A stretch of 64,000 nt of DNA, from the NCBI RefSeq assembly GCF_001613165.1, contig NZ_BDBV01000046.1:62001-126000 (forward strand), given 5' to 3'. The translations under genes and the position numbers were made by a program. The notes below the pieces were generated by a model that was not told the origin of the DNA, did no database searches, and worked only from the letters and a program-made list of their open reading frames with translations. Numbering within the stretch: the stretch's first letter is position 1; each line of letters opens with the position of its first letter. Positions 19,101-27,339 of this stretch are shown here, in pieces. This DNA is from Nocardia mexicana NBRC 108244. GTDB taxonomy: Bacteria > Actinomycetota > Actinomycetes > Mycobacteriales > Mycobacteriaceae.

Positions 19101-22100
19101 AATTGACCCGTGCCACAACGCGGGTCGCGCTCAGCGAGTTTCCGCCGAGTTCGAAGAACGAACGATCGGCGCTGACCCGGTCGGCGCCCAGGACCTCGGC
19201 GAAGGCCTGCGCGACCGCCTGCTCGACGGGTGTGCGCGGCGCCAGGTAGCGCTGCTCCAGATCGGCGAAATCCGGTGCGGGCAGCGCGGCGCGATCCAGC
19301 TTGCCGACCGGCGTGAGCGGAACCTCGTCCAGCACAATGAGATAGCTCGGCACCATGTACCCGGGCAGCGCGCCCGCGATGCGGGTGCGGAGCCGCTCGG
19401 TATCGATGCTGTGTCCCGGGGCGGGCACGACATAGGACACGAGCACGGTCGCGCCGGTGGGGCCGGGGCAGCCGATGGTCGCCGCGTAGTCGACCTCGGC
19501 GTCACCGGTCAGCACCGCGTCGATCTCGCCGAGTTCGATGCGCAGACCGCGGATCTTCACCTGGAAATCGGTGCGGCCCAGGTACTCCAGTTCCAGACCG
19601 GCACCGGGCGTCTCGACCCAGCGCACCATATCGCCGGTGCGATACATGCGGGCGCCCGGCGCACCGTGCGGGTCGGCCACGAACCGCGTGGAGGTGAGCG
19701 CGAAGCGGTTGAAGTAGCCGCGCGCCAGCGCCGGACCGGCTAGATACAGCTCGCCGGTGACACCCACCGGCACCGGACGCAGCCAAGCGTCGAGGACCAT
19801 CGCCGCCGCGCCGCGGATGGGACCGCCGATCGTGATCGGCGCCCCGGCACGCAGCTCGCCCGGGCCCGTCGCCCAGATACTGAACTCCGTGGGGCCGTAC
19901 AGGTTCACCATGCGCCGCCCCGCCGACCACTCGGCGACCAGCTCCGGCCCGGCCGCCTCGCCCGCGACCGACAGCATGCGCAGGTCGCCGAGCCCGCGCG
20001 GATCCATCGTCGCCAGCACCGAGGGCGTGATCACGGCGTGGGTGATCCGCTGATCGCGCAGCAGCTTCTCCAGTTCGGCGCCGCCGTACACCTCGGGCGG
20101 CGACAGCACCAGCCGTCCGCCCATGCCGTGCGCCTTCAGCAGTTCGTGCACGGAGGCGTCGAAACTCGGTGAGGCGACCTGTAATACGGAAGCCGTGCCA
20201 TCCAGTCCGAGCGATTCCCTCTGGGTGGCAACCAGATTGGCGAGTCCACGGTGGCTGAGCAGCACCGCCTTCGGCTTGCCGGTGGAGCCCGAGGTGTAGA
20301 TCAGGTAGGCGGTCTGGTCGAGGACGATCGGACCGCCGCGGTCGGCGTCGGTGACGGGCGCGTCGGAGACGGTCATCACCCGGCGGATGGTGTTGAGGTC
20401 GTCCAGCAGCAGCCAGTCGATGGAGCCGGGCAGGGTTTCGCCGGTGGCGCACACGGTGATTCCGATCGGCGCCTGGGAATCGGTGAGGATGTGCTCGATC
20501 CGCTCGACCGGATGGTTCGGATCCAGCGGCAGGAAGGCGGCGCCGGTCTTCGCGACCGCCCACACCGCCACCACCGACTCCACCGAACGGGTCAGCGCCA
20601 GCACCACGAACACCTCGCGGCCCACGCCGCGCCGCAGCAGTACCCGGGCGAACCGGTTCGACCAGGCGTCGAGCTCGCCGTAGGTCATCGTCAGATCTCC
20701 GGAGCAGACCGCGACCGCGTCCGGGTCGATCCGTGCACCTGCGGCAAGGATGTCCGGAAGTATCCGTGGCGCAACGGAATCGGCGCCGTGCACCGGAAGC
20801 AGTGCGCGCAGCTCGTTCCCGTCGCAGTGCCGCAATCGGCCGACGCTACGCCGCGGGTACTCGGCGATCTGCTCGAGCAGCAGGACGAAACGGTCGAGAA
20901 GCCCCTGCGCGGCATCGCGGTCGAGATGGTCGGCCAGATACTTCACCGACAACCGCAGGCCGCCGGGCAGCGGAATCACCATGAGGTTCAGCGGATACGG
21001 TGTCGCGTCGGTGCCGGTCACGTCGAGGATCCGCATCCCGGCGATATCGAGGGCCTGCGACAGCGCCTCCCGATCGATCGGATACGACTCGAAAACCGCC
21101 AGCGTGTCGAACAATTCGGGCAGCCCGACGGCCCGGTGCACGGCGGCCAGCCCGACGTGCTGATGGTCGAGCAGCCGCGCCTGTTCGGCCTGGACGCGGC
21201 CGAGCAGGTCGGCGATCGACTCGGACGGATTCAGCCGCACCCGAACCGGGACCGTATTGATGAACAGGCCCACCATGTCCTCGACGCCGGGCAACTGCGG
21301 CGGACGACCGGAGACGGTGCCGCCGAAGACCACATCGCCGCGCCCGGTCAGCATGGCCAGCAGCAGGGCCCACGCCGCCTGCACCGCGGTGTTCACGGTG
21401 GCGCCCGCGTCCCGCGTGGTGGACTCCAGCCGCGCCACCGCGTCGCGGGTCAGATCCACGGTCACCGTGGCGGATTCGGTGGAGGTGATGCCCGCCAGCG
21501 ACGGCACCGCGCGGGTCGGCGAGTCGACGCCCGACAGGGCTTCGGTCCATGCCGCGAGCGAGGCCGCGTCATCCTGTTCGGCGAGCCAGGCCAGGAATGC
21601 GCGATACGACGGCGGTGCGGGCAACTCGGCGGGCCGACCCGACACCAGGCCGAGGTATCCGGCGAGCAGCTCGCGCACCAGCAGCGGGGTCGACCAGCCG
21701 TCCAGCACCAGGTGGTGGTTCGTCATCAGCAGCGTGCACGCCTGGGTCCCGGTGCGGATGAGCGCGAAGCGCAGCAGCGGGGGACGGGTGGTGTCGAATC
21801 GGGTGCTCGCGTCGACGATGATCGCCCGCTCGAGTTCCCGCTCCCGCTCGGAAGGGTCGGCGATTTCCGTCAGATCGATATCGCTCCAAGGGATCTCGGC
21901 CGCGCCCACGACGATCTGCCGTGGGCCGTCGGCGGTCTCGACGAAGGCCACCCGTAGGTTCTCGTGCCTGTCGACCAGCGCCTGCGCGGCCGCACGCAGG
22001 TGGTCCGCATCGATGCGACCCGCGAGGGTGAGGCGGGTCTGAACGGTGTAGTCGTCGGCGGTGTCGGTGTCGTAGCGGGCGTGGAACAGCATGCCGGACT

Positions 22101-25100
22101 GCAGCGGCGACAGCGGCCACACGTCGGTCAAGCCGGGGTAGACGTGTTCCCAGGAGTCGATCTGCGGCTGCGATACCGCGACGAGATCGAAATCGGAGGG
22201 CGTGTGCCCGCCCGACCCGGTGTTCTCCGCATGGGCGGCAAGCGCTTTCAACGCCGCGGCCCACAGGTCGGCCAGCTCGCCGACCCGGTCCTCGCCGAGC
22301 AGGAGGGAGGCGTAGGCCCACGTCACCTCGAGCCCGTCGACACCCATGATCGCGTTGATGTCGACGACGGCGGCAAGCGGGGCCCGATCGTCCCGGGTGG
22401 CGGCGAAACGCCGTGGCAGCCAGCTCATCCCGTCCGCAGTCGAGTCGGCGGTGGCGGTGCGGCCGAGGTAGTTGAAGCTGATCTGCGGCTCCGACAACGC
22501 CGAAAGCTCCTCGGCCGTATCGGGATTCAGATAGCGCAGCATGCCGTAGCCGACGCCCTTGTCCGGTACCGCGCGCAGCTGCTCCTTGACCGCCTTGATC
22601 GCCGCGCCGGCGGCCGCGCCCCCGGCGAAGGCGTCGTCGAGATCGATACCCCGCAGGTCCAGGGCGACCGGATGGACGGTGGTGAACCAGCCCACCGTGC
22701 GCGAGACGTCGGCCCCGGGCAGCACCGCCTCCTCGCGGCCGTGACCCTCCAGCGTGAGCAGCGTGGTGTGCTGCTCGCGCCACCGAGCTACGGCCAAGGC
22801 AAGGGCGGTGAGCATGGCATCGTCGGTGCCGCAATGAAAGCGGTCCGGAATCGTCTCCAGTGCCGCTGTCGCGAGGTCGGTGTCGATGGTGGTCTGCAGC
22901 CGGGCCTCGGTGGCCACGACATCGACGGCCGGATCGAAGGCGCGCGCCCCCAGCGGCGGATCGTCGGCGGAGAGAATGTTCCGCCACAGCGACAGCTCAT
23001 CGATGCGTTGCGCGGCCTGCTCGCGCTGACCGTGCGCCCAGCGCCGGTAGGAGGTGCCGACCGGTTCGAGCATGCCGCCGGAGTAGGCGGTGGCGAGGTC
23101 GGGCAGCAGAACTCGCCACGAGATCCCATCGATGACCAGGTGATGCAGCACCAGCCACAGCAGCGGATCGGTTCCCGGGGATTCGAGCAGTACGATGCGG
23201 AAGACCGCACCCGCCTCGGGGTCGAGAGAGTCGGCGGCCCTGTGCAGTTCGCTGTCGATCGCCGAATCCGCGCTGCCCCCGGCGACCGGCACGCTGCCGA
23301 TGAAATCGGCCGCATGAACCGAACCTCGTTCGCCCACAACCCATTCCCAGCCATCGCCGGTGCGCCGCAGCGAGCTGCGCAGCATGTCGTGATGGTCGAC
23401 GAGCGTCTGCACCGCCGCGGTGAGCCGCGACCGGTCGAGATCGCCGGGCAGTCCGATCAGCACGGCCTGCGCGAAACGTCCCCAGGCGTCGCCGGTCTCG
23501 AGCATGGCGTGTGCAATCGGCGTGGGTTCGACGCTGCCGACGCCTCCACCGGGCAGTTCGGGTACGGCCGCCGCGGCGGCATCGGAGGCGACGGCCGCCA
23601 GCCCGGCCACCGTGCGGCGCTCGAACACGTCCCGTGCGCTGAAGCTCAGTCCGGCGGCCTTGGCCCGCGATACCAGCTGGATGGCGACGATACTGTCGCC
23701 GCCGAGGGTGAAGAAGCTGTCGTCGGCGCCCACCGTGTCGAGCCCGAGGACCTCCGCGAACAGCGCGGCCAGGGTCTGTTCCCGCGCTGTCGCGGGCGCG
23801 CGGCCGGTGCTTGCGCGGGTCCGGAAATCCGGCGGTGGCAACGCGCGGCGATCCAGCTTGCCGACCGGGGTCAGCGGGACACGGTCCAGCACCATGACGA
23901 GCGCGGGCACCATGTACGCCGGAAGAGTTCGCGCGGCAGCGCTTTTCAGCTGCTCGGGATCCAGGTCCGTGCCCGGCTTGCCGAGCACATAGGACACCAG
24001 AGCGGTAGCGCCCGAACCGGTTTCGGCACCGATCGTGACCGCGAAGTCGACCTCCGGCAACCCCTGCAGCACCGCGTCGATCTCCCCGAGCTCGATGCGG
24101 TACCCGCGCACCTTCACCTGCGCGTCGCCGCGACCGGCATACTCCAGCTCCGGGCGGCCGTCGCGGCGGCACCAGCGCACCAGATCGCCGGTGCGATACA
24201 TGCGTTCGCCCGGCACGTACGGGTGCGCCACGAAGCTGGTCGCGGTCAGTCCGGTGCGCCGGTGGTAGCCGCGGGCCAGGCCCGCACCGCCGAGATACAG
24301 CTCGCCGGTCACGCCCGAGGGGACCGGCCGCAGCCAGGGATCCAGCACGAGCGCGGTCACGCCGCGCGCCGGGCCGCCGATGGTGACGGGTGCACCGGGC
24401 GCCATCGGCCCGCTCACCGTGGCCGTCACCGTCGTCTCCGTCGGCCCGTACCCGTTCAGCAGGGTGCGGTCCGACCAGGTCGAGACCAGCTCGGGCGGGC
24501 ACGCGTCACCACCCACGACGACGGTGCGCAGATCGGGCAGCAACGCGGGATCCAGCGAACCCACCACGGCCGGAGTGACATTCAGATGCGTGACGCGATG
24601 CGCGCGCAGCACGTCCGCCAGCTCCTGCCCTCCGTAGGCCCGCGGCGGTACCACCGCGACCGTGGCGCCCGCCGCGAACGCCACCAGCAGCTCCTCCACC
24701 GAGATGTCGAAGCTCGGCGACACCGCGTGCGCCACCACCGAATCCGCGCCGACACCGAATGCGGCCCCGGAGCCTGCCGCCAGATTCGCGAGACCGCGAT
24801 GCGAGACCGGCACGCCCTTGGGCAGACCGGTCGAACCCGAGGTGTAGATGAGATAGGCGAGCTGGTCGGGATGCACGGCCGCGTGCCGGTCGGCATCGGT
24901 GATCGGCGCCGAATCCTGTTCGGCCACCGCAGAATCGGTGTCCGGATCGTCGAGGACCAGCCAGCGGATCCGGTCCGGAAGCGCCTCCCGCGCCGCCGCC
25001 ACCGTCACCCCGATGACCACGCCGCTGTCGGCGACCATGTACTCGATCCGATCGGCCGGATAGGTCGGATCGATCGGGACGAAGGCCGCCCCGGTCTGCG

Positions 25101-26709
25101 CCACGGCCCACATCGCCAGCACCGACTCCAGCGACCGCGGGACGGAGATCGCCACCGCGCGTTCGGGTCCCGCGCCCGCGGCGATGAGCAGCCGCGCCAG
25201 CCGCGCGCCGTGCTCGTCGAGCTCTCGGTAGGACAGCACGCGGTGCTCGGCGCGCACGGCGATCGCGTCGGTCCGCAGCCGCGCCGCCCCCGCCAGGATG
25301 TCGGGCAGCGTGCACGGCGCCGCATCGGCCGGACCGCGCGCGGGAACCAGCTCGGCCCGTTCGGCGTCCGAGGTGACCGGGACCGACGCCAGTGCGGAAT
25401 CCGCACCGGCGGTGAGGAACCGGGACAGGAATGTGAGGAAGCGATCGTGCTGCGCGGACAGTTCGCGCTCGCCGTAGAGATTAGGATTGGCCTGGAAGTC
25501 GATATGGGTGCTCTCCCCGCCGACACCCGGATACACATTGACGAACAGATCGTCGATCAGCCCGGAGGTCAGCACGTGCAGCCGCCCGGTGACCTCGCCG
25601 AGCCGAATCCGGCTGTCCACCATCATCAGATTCACCGTCGGCCCGAACGACGTGACCTCGTCCATCGCCCAGCCGAGATCGCGGACGATGTCCTCCTGCC
25701 GATACCGCTGCCGGCGCAGCGCCCCGGTGAGTTCGGCCTGGGTGGCGCGGATCAGATCGCCGACCGTCTGCGTGGGATCCAGCCGCAGCCGCAGCGGCAC
25801 CACATTGGCGACCATGCCGCCCGAGCGCCGCAGCGTCGCCGTCGTGCGGCCCGAAACCGGCAGGCCGAGTACGACTTCCGGCACACCGGTCATGGCGCCC
25901 AGGTACGCGCCGAACGCGGCGACGATGATCGGCGCCGCGCTCGACTGCTGCCGTTCGGCGACGACTTCGAGCAGTTGCGCTGTCGCGGTGGGCAGTTCGC
26001 CGCTGACCAGATTCGGCTGCGCGTCGACGCCGGCCTCGCGCCCGGCCAAGGTGACCGGCTGTGCCATTCCGGACAGGTGCTCGCGCCAGTACTCGCGGTC
26101 GGTCCGCAGCCGGTCCGAATCCCGGTAGGCCAGATCGTCTTCCACGATCCGGCGCAGGTGCTCGGCCCGTCCCGGGGGAACCGCGCGGCCCTGCACCGCG
26201 TGGTCGTAGATCTCGGCGGTCCGCTGCATCATCGTCAGCGCGCCGACACCGTCGAGCACGATGTGGTGCAGCCGGGAATACCAGAACCAGCGGTCCTCGC
26301 CGATCCGCAGCATGACGACCTGGACGAGCCGATCGGTCAGCAGGTCCAGCGGCGCGGAATACTCCGCGCGCATCCAGGCCCGCGCCGCCGCCTCGGGATC
26401 GGGTTCCCAGCGCAGGTCGATGGTTTCGATGTGATCGTCGAGCTCGGTGTCGACCAGCTGGTACGGCTGGCCGTCGACCTCGATCAGCCGCAGATAGCCG
26501 GTGCCGAACTCGCGACCGGCCTGCCGGGCCGCCGCGGCGAGCGCGTCAACATCGACCGCACCCGCGAACTCGACGAACTGGGCGATGGAGATCGGCGTAT
26601 CACCGGCAAAATGCTGGGCGAACCAGATTCCGCGCTGGGCGGCCGACAGGGCGAAGGCTCCGGTGGGCGGGCGCGAGACGGCGGGCGCCGGTTCCGGGCG
26701 CTGAGGCAT
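13108..26709 (-). CDS. Trimodular nonribosomal peptide synthetase, C-A-T-E-C-A-T-C-A-T-E-TE
   Basis: A 4533-residue assembly line for a tripeptide core. Domains by residue: C1 18-443 (HHIVLDG at 148), A1 467-953 (YTSGSTG at 622), T1 with Ser1006, E1 1052-1498 (HHLVIDG at 1189), C2 1524-1953 (HHLVLDG at 1665), A2 1984-2478, T2 Ser2525, C3 2577-3010 (HHISADG at 2801), A3 3143-3648, T3 Ser3697, E2 3742-4243 (HHLVVDG at 3892), thioesterase 4276-4530 (GWSFGG, Ser4361). All catalytic motifs look intact. E domains after modules 1 and 3 predict D, L, D residues. C1 has no carrier protein before it, so it may add an acyl starter or take a partner's product. Hand-read pocket codes are A1 DIENVGGVT-K, A2 DAHVSALIW-K and A3 DAFVAALIW-K; none is a firm match. 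C3 carries a ~90-residue low-complexity insert at 2701-2791. ATG 26709 is chosen for AGGA six bases upstream. No MbtH gene is in the window. The product is unknown. Confidence 0.95.
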   Translation of the reverse strand: MPQRPEPAPAVSRPPTGAFALSAAQRGIWFAQHFAGDTPISIAQFVEFAGAVDVDALAAAARQAGREFGTGYLRLIEVDGQPYQLVDTELDDHIETIDLRWEPDPEAAARAWMRAEYSAPLDLLTDRLVQVVMLRIGEDRWFWYSRLHHIVLDGVGALTMMQRTAEIYDHAVQGRAVPPGRAEHLRRIVEDDLAYRDSDRLRTDREYWREHLSGMAQPVTLAGREAGVDAQPNLVSGELPTATAQLLEVVAERQQSSAAPIIVAAFGAYLGAMTGVPEVVLGLPVSGRTTATLRRSGGMVANVVPLRLRLDPTQTVGDLIRATQAELTGALRRQRYRQEDIVRDLGWAMDEVTSFGPTVNLMMVDSRIRLGEVTGRLHVLTSGLIDDLFVNVYPGVGGESTHIDFQANPNLYGERELSAQHDRFLTFLSRFLTAGADSALASVPVTSDAERAELVPARGPADAAPCTLPDILAGAARLRTDAIAVRAEHRVLSYRELDEHGARLARLLIAAGAGPERAVAISVPRSLESVLAMWAVAQTGAAFVPIDPTYPADRIEYMVADSGVVIGVTVAAAREALPDRIRWLVLDDPDTDSAVAEQDSAPITDADRHAAVHPDQLAYLIYTSGSTGLPKGVPVSHRGLANLAAGSGAAFGVGADSVVAHAVSPSFDISVEELLVAFAAGATVAVVPPRAYGGQELADVLRAHRVTHLNVTPAVVGSLDPALLPDLRTVVVGGDACPPELVSTWSDRTLLNGYGPTETTVTATVSGPMAPGAPVTIGGPARGVTALVLDPWLRPVPSGVTGELYLGGAGLARGYHRRTGLTATSFVAHPYVPGERMYRTGDLVRWCRRDGRPELEYAGRGDAQVKVRGYRIELGEIDAVLQGLPEVDFAVTIGAETGSGATALVSYVLGKPGTDLDPEQLKSAAARTLPAYMVPALVMVLDRVPLTPVGKLDRRALPPPDFRTRASTGRAPATAREQTLAALFAEVLGLDTVGADDSFFTLGGDSIVAIQLVSRAKAAGLSFSARDVFERRTVAGLAAVASDAAAAAVPELPGGGVGSVEPTPIAHAMLETGDAWGRFAQAVLIGLPGDLDRSRLTAAVQTLVDHHDMLRSSLRRTGDGWEWVVGERGSVHAADFIGSVPVAGGSADSAIDSELHRAADSLDPEAGAVFRIVLLESPGTDPLLWLVLHHLVIDGISWRVLLPDLATAYSGGMLEPVGTSYRRWAHGQREQAAQRIDELSLWRNILSADDPPLGARAFDPAVDVVATEARLQTTIDTDLATAALETIPDRFHCGTDDAMLTALALAVARWREQHTTLLTLEGHGREEAVLPGADVSRTVGWFTTVHPVALDLRGIDLDDAFAGGAAAGAAIKAVKEQLRAVPDKGVGYGMLRYLNPDTAEELSALSEPQISFNYLGRTATADSTADGMSWLPRRFAATRDDRAPLAAVVDINAIMGVDGLEVTWAYASLLLGEDRVGELADLWAAALKALAAHAENTGSGGHTPSDFDLVAVSQPQIDSWEHVYPGLTDVWPLSPLQSGMLFHARYDTDTADDYTVQTRLTLAGRIDADHLRAAAQALVDRHENLRVAFVETADGPRQIVVGAAEIPWSDIDLTEIADPSERERELERAIIVDASTRFDTTRPPLLRFALIRTGTQACTLLMTNHHLVLDGWSTPLLVRELLAGYLGLVSGRPAELPAPPSYRAFLAWLAEQDDAASLAAWTEALSGVDSPTRAVPSLAGITSTESATVTVDLTRDAVARLESTTRDAGATVNTAVQAAWALLLAMLTGRGDVVFGGTVSGRPPQLPGVEDMVGLFINTVPVRVRLNPSESIADLLGRVQAEQARLLDHQHVGLAAVHRAVGLPELFDTLAVFESYPIDREALSQALDIAGMRILDVTGTDATPYPLNLMVIPLPGGLRLSVKYLADHLDRDAAQGLLDRFVLLLEQIAEYPRRSVGRLRHCDGNELRALLPVHGADSVAPRILPDILAAGARIDPDAVAVCSGDLTMTYGELDAWSNRFARVLLRRGVGREVFVVLALTRSVESVVAVWAVAKTGAAFLPLDPNHPVERIEHILTDSQAPIGITVCATGETLPGSIDWLLLDDLNTIRRVMTVSDAPVTDADRGGPIVLDQTAYLIYTSGSTGKPKAVLLSHRGLANLVATQRESLGLDGTASVLQVASPSFDASVHELLKAHGMGGRLVLSPPEVYGGAELEKLLRDQRITHAVITPSVLATMDPRGLGDLRMLSVAGEAAGPELVAEWSAGRRMVNLYGPTEFSIWATGPGELRAGAPITIGGPIRGAAAMVLDAWLRPVPVGVTGELYLAGPALARGYFNRFALTSTRFVADPHGAPGARMYRTGDMVRWVETPGAGLELEYLGRTDFQVKIRGLRIELGEIDAVLTGDAEVDYAATIGCPGPTGATVLVSYVVPAPGHSIDTERLRTRIAGALPGYMVPSYLIVLDEVPLTPVGKLDRAALPAPDFADLEQRYLAPRTPVEQAVAQAFAEVLGADRVSADRSFFELGGNSLSATRVVARVNSALGSTIALRDLFDAPTVARLAARIPATADRAGRQVLAPRLRPDRVPLSPAQQRMWVLNRMDPDSAAYNIAAALRLTGELDVAALRSAFADLLARHESLRTVYPADADGPRQVVIDAASALPDIHLANTEDGPALRDRITELAGTGFDLAEQPPLRIGLFRLVDDSGPATAPSPSHPTNTPASSSTGDAPSSSPTDDAPSSSYFGHAFDRNPSTPTVDSGQKHAGNTRVDEHAGSMTTDEYAGSAEIDERAGGQPPVHVVVLVVHHISADGASMAPLAADLMAAYVAHRDGGASPLPSLPVQYADFALWHRELLGAESDPESLAARQIRFWTETLAGAPDVLELPSDRPRPAVQSMRSADRRFELGAELHRELVDLAADTGTSLFMVVHAALAVLLARLGGTDDVVIGTAVAGRGEQALDGLVGMFVNTLGLRTTVDPNAGFRQFLSRVRTTDLDAFGHADVPFERLVQVLDPARSTAHHPIFQVSLSLQNFVEPALELPGLRVEAEPFDRDASQFDLSLDLRERFTETDPAGVDAVLTFATDLFDDDTAEAFARRWRRVLAQIIEDPDRTVAEFAVLDDSEYAALVPVSGPHGAHRTTLAKQLTATAARYPDRPALVADGTTLTYRELDARAGRLASVLRDAGAGPETVVALALTRGADLITGLWAAARAGAAFLPIDPAHPIDRIEHLLFDSGAVLGLTVAAHRTRLPAGARWLVLDDPQVLRQWQDAPEDAPLPAARADHPAWMIYTSGSTGTPKGVSVTHRGLADLIAAQRESLGLDETARVLQVASPSFDASVFEALMAFGSGGAAVVAPPDVFGGAALAELIAAERVTHLVITPSALATMDPGAVTSVRVLAVAGEAVSPELVQRWAPDRTMVNLYGPTEFTIWATTSRPLRAGAPVTIGTPIRGAAALVLDDRLRPVPLGVAGELYLSGPALARGYQSRPDLTAARFVPDPFGTPGDRMYRTGDLVRWTGSLQSPELEYLGRTDFQVKVRGQRIELGEIDAVLGSAPGVDFAVTVGVRTPTGSTALAAYVVPETARREPVPVSETATAFDSFGAADHHNSAAVFDVAALRAYAGEILPAYMVPSAFVVLDAIPLNAVGKLDRKALPEPVFDDAGTEYVAPRTPTEAKLAAVVAEVLGRQRVGVLDSFFALGGDSILAIQLVSRARVQGITLTPMQVFEHRSIAALAEVADAGDAVVVLEELPGGGVGEMPLTPIVRYMVERGGDFDRFAQTAVLELPVGIERQQLLDTLTSVVDRHDMLRASLSHGESGEWLLRTGGPGTVDVDSLVHRIEFASDADTIDLREFAVTAVDSAMNRLDPASGVVLQFVWLDPVGAAGARHRAGRLIVVAHHLVVDGVSWRILVPDFMAAWAQVSAGATPVLAESGTSMRRWAHALTEEAQRDDRTAEADYWHRVVDGPDPLLGSRELDPVVDRVNTLRTVEIELPERVTTDLLTTLPALFDGSVEDALLATLSLAVLRWRDLRGTSPATADDIDGHDTHRPVPDAPAADTLRPGESSVLLRLEGHGRQQEIVRGADLSRTVGWFTSIYPMRVDLAGVDISDALAGGPAMGSAIRAVKHQRLAIPDKGIGFGLLRYLTLPAAEQLPARLPGRIAFNYLGRYAASEIPAGLEGLGWLPTDEFGDLHADEHASVPVTAEIDVNAVVVGDRLQAGFRFPETLLRHDEVAALAAMWSEMLRAAAEFASTPHAHRAAAEEAEFLAAQGTTGEPPAPAGLGLDVLLPIRPEGSEPALFCIHPSSGIAWTYLGFAEHLRPGRPIYGLQAPDLSGEPPAGSIDAFADRYVREIRHIQPQGPYHLLGWSFGGLIAHAVATRLEQSGAEVGMVALLDADTADIDGDSIEKLSAGAFVNTFGSVFGIDEVPATATAHEAAELIRDRMGGVSIVDATTLERMAGSYNASARTRTGYRRPVFHGDVVYFSATVGTSDIFGPAGWRRFVTGVITNHDIDVTHDELTAPHVLPTIAHALDHHLEGWQ
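18352..18432. repeat. 27-bp minisatellite inside the NRPS, array 1 (three units)
   Basis: Three tandem 27-base units (18352, 18379, 18406), each ending TTCCGGC, with a partial fourth. They code for degenerate nine-residue repeats of the type DE(H/Y/R)AG in the insert of condensation domain 3, just before its HHxxxDG motif. Length stays in frame whatever the copy number. Confidence 0.85.
18500..18607. repeat. 27-bp minisatellite inside the NRPS, array 2 (four units)
   Basis: Four tandem 27-base units starting at 18500, 18527, 18554 and 18581, sharing the core GACGGGGCG. They code for serine/proline/aspartate-rich nonapeptides (DAPSSS-type). Together with array 1 they form an expandable linker inside a catalytic domain. 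Confidence 0.85.
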
Positions 26710-26755
26710 GGGCATTCCTGGAGATTTCAGTGTCCGGCGGCGTGTTGTATCGGTG

Positions 26756-27151
26756 TCAGGCAGCCTGTCTCGCCAGCGGGCATTCGGCGTTCGCGAGCGG
26801 TGCATCCGAACCGGTGAGGTAACCCACCAGCGTTGTACGGTCGTCGAGCACCAGCCAGCCGATCGAGTCGTTCAGGCCGTCGCGCTCCGCCCTGATCGTG
26901 ACCCCCAGATCGGACCGGGTATAGAGCATTTCGTCATCGACCGGGACGGCGCCGAGTTTGGCGATCGCCGCGCGGGTGACCGCGGCCTCCATCGGAGCGG
27001 TGACGGCGACCGCGATGCGGCTGCCGCTCTCGGCACCGCGCTGGATCAGCATCCGCGCCAGCCGGTTCGACCAGCGATCCAGGTCCGCCCACGTCAGTTC
27101 GCAGTCGTCGGTGGTGACGGCGACGGTTGCCGGTTCGCTGTGGTTCCGCAT
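26756..27151 (-). CDS. Isolated N-terminal fragment of an NRPS adenylation domain
   Basis: A 131-residue protein that matches only the first part of an A domain: LTWADLDRWSNRLARMLIQRG corresponds to the A1 core and the following hydrophobic segment to A2, ending SIGWLVLDDRTTLVGYLTGSDAP. It stops just before the A3 phosphate loop (YTSGSTG), so it cannot adenylate alone. It has its own GAGGGG ribosome site eight bases before ATG 27151 and an intact frame, and the NRPS starts 47 bases downstream. Either a decayed loading module kept at the head of the operon or a small retained partner protein. Confidence 0.75.
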   Translation of the reverse strand: MRNHSEPATVAVTTDDCELTWADLDRWSNRLARMLIQRGAESGSRIAVAVTAPMEAAVTRAAIAKLGAVPVDDEMLYTRSDLGVTIRAERDGLNDSIGWLVLDDRTTLVGYLTGSDAPLANAECPLARQAA

Positions 27152-27339
27152 GATGCCAACCCCTCGGGTCTTGCTCGTGTTCTGGACACATTCACTGTCG
27201 GCGCTGCGGACCCGCGCCGACAGCGCCCCCAGTGCTGCGACCGTCCACCCCGGGGGTGGGTAATTTCCACCCTTGGTGGCGGGTGAGATCGTTACGGACG
27301 CAGCAGCATCCTCGTGGCAACCATGTGTCGAGGGGGCTG
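27152..27339. promoter_or_regulatory. Upstream region of the NRPS operon with GC-rich inverted repeats
   Basis: Between the 3' end of the LacI gene and the operon head. CACCCC/GGGGGTG at about 27246-27258 and GGGTGG/CCACCC (27254-27272) form overlapping inverted repeats around GTAATTT. No gene seen. Probably holds the NRPS promoter, though no clear -35/-10 pair was identified. Confidence 0.45.

Noticed and set aside
17035..19743. A 902-residue plus-strand open frame inside the NRPS gene
   Set aside because: Same antisense shadow effect; no start signal or family motif.
21964..26817. A 1617-residue open frame on the plus strand across the NRPS gene
   Set aside because: It is the antisense of a fully motif-supported NRPS; its translation is Arg/Gly/His-rich without any domain and reflects the lack of stops in high-GC antisense.
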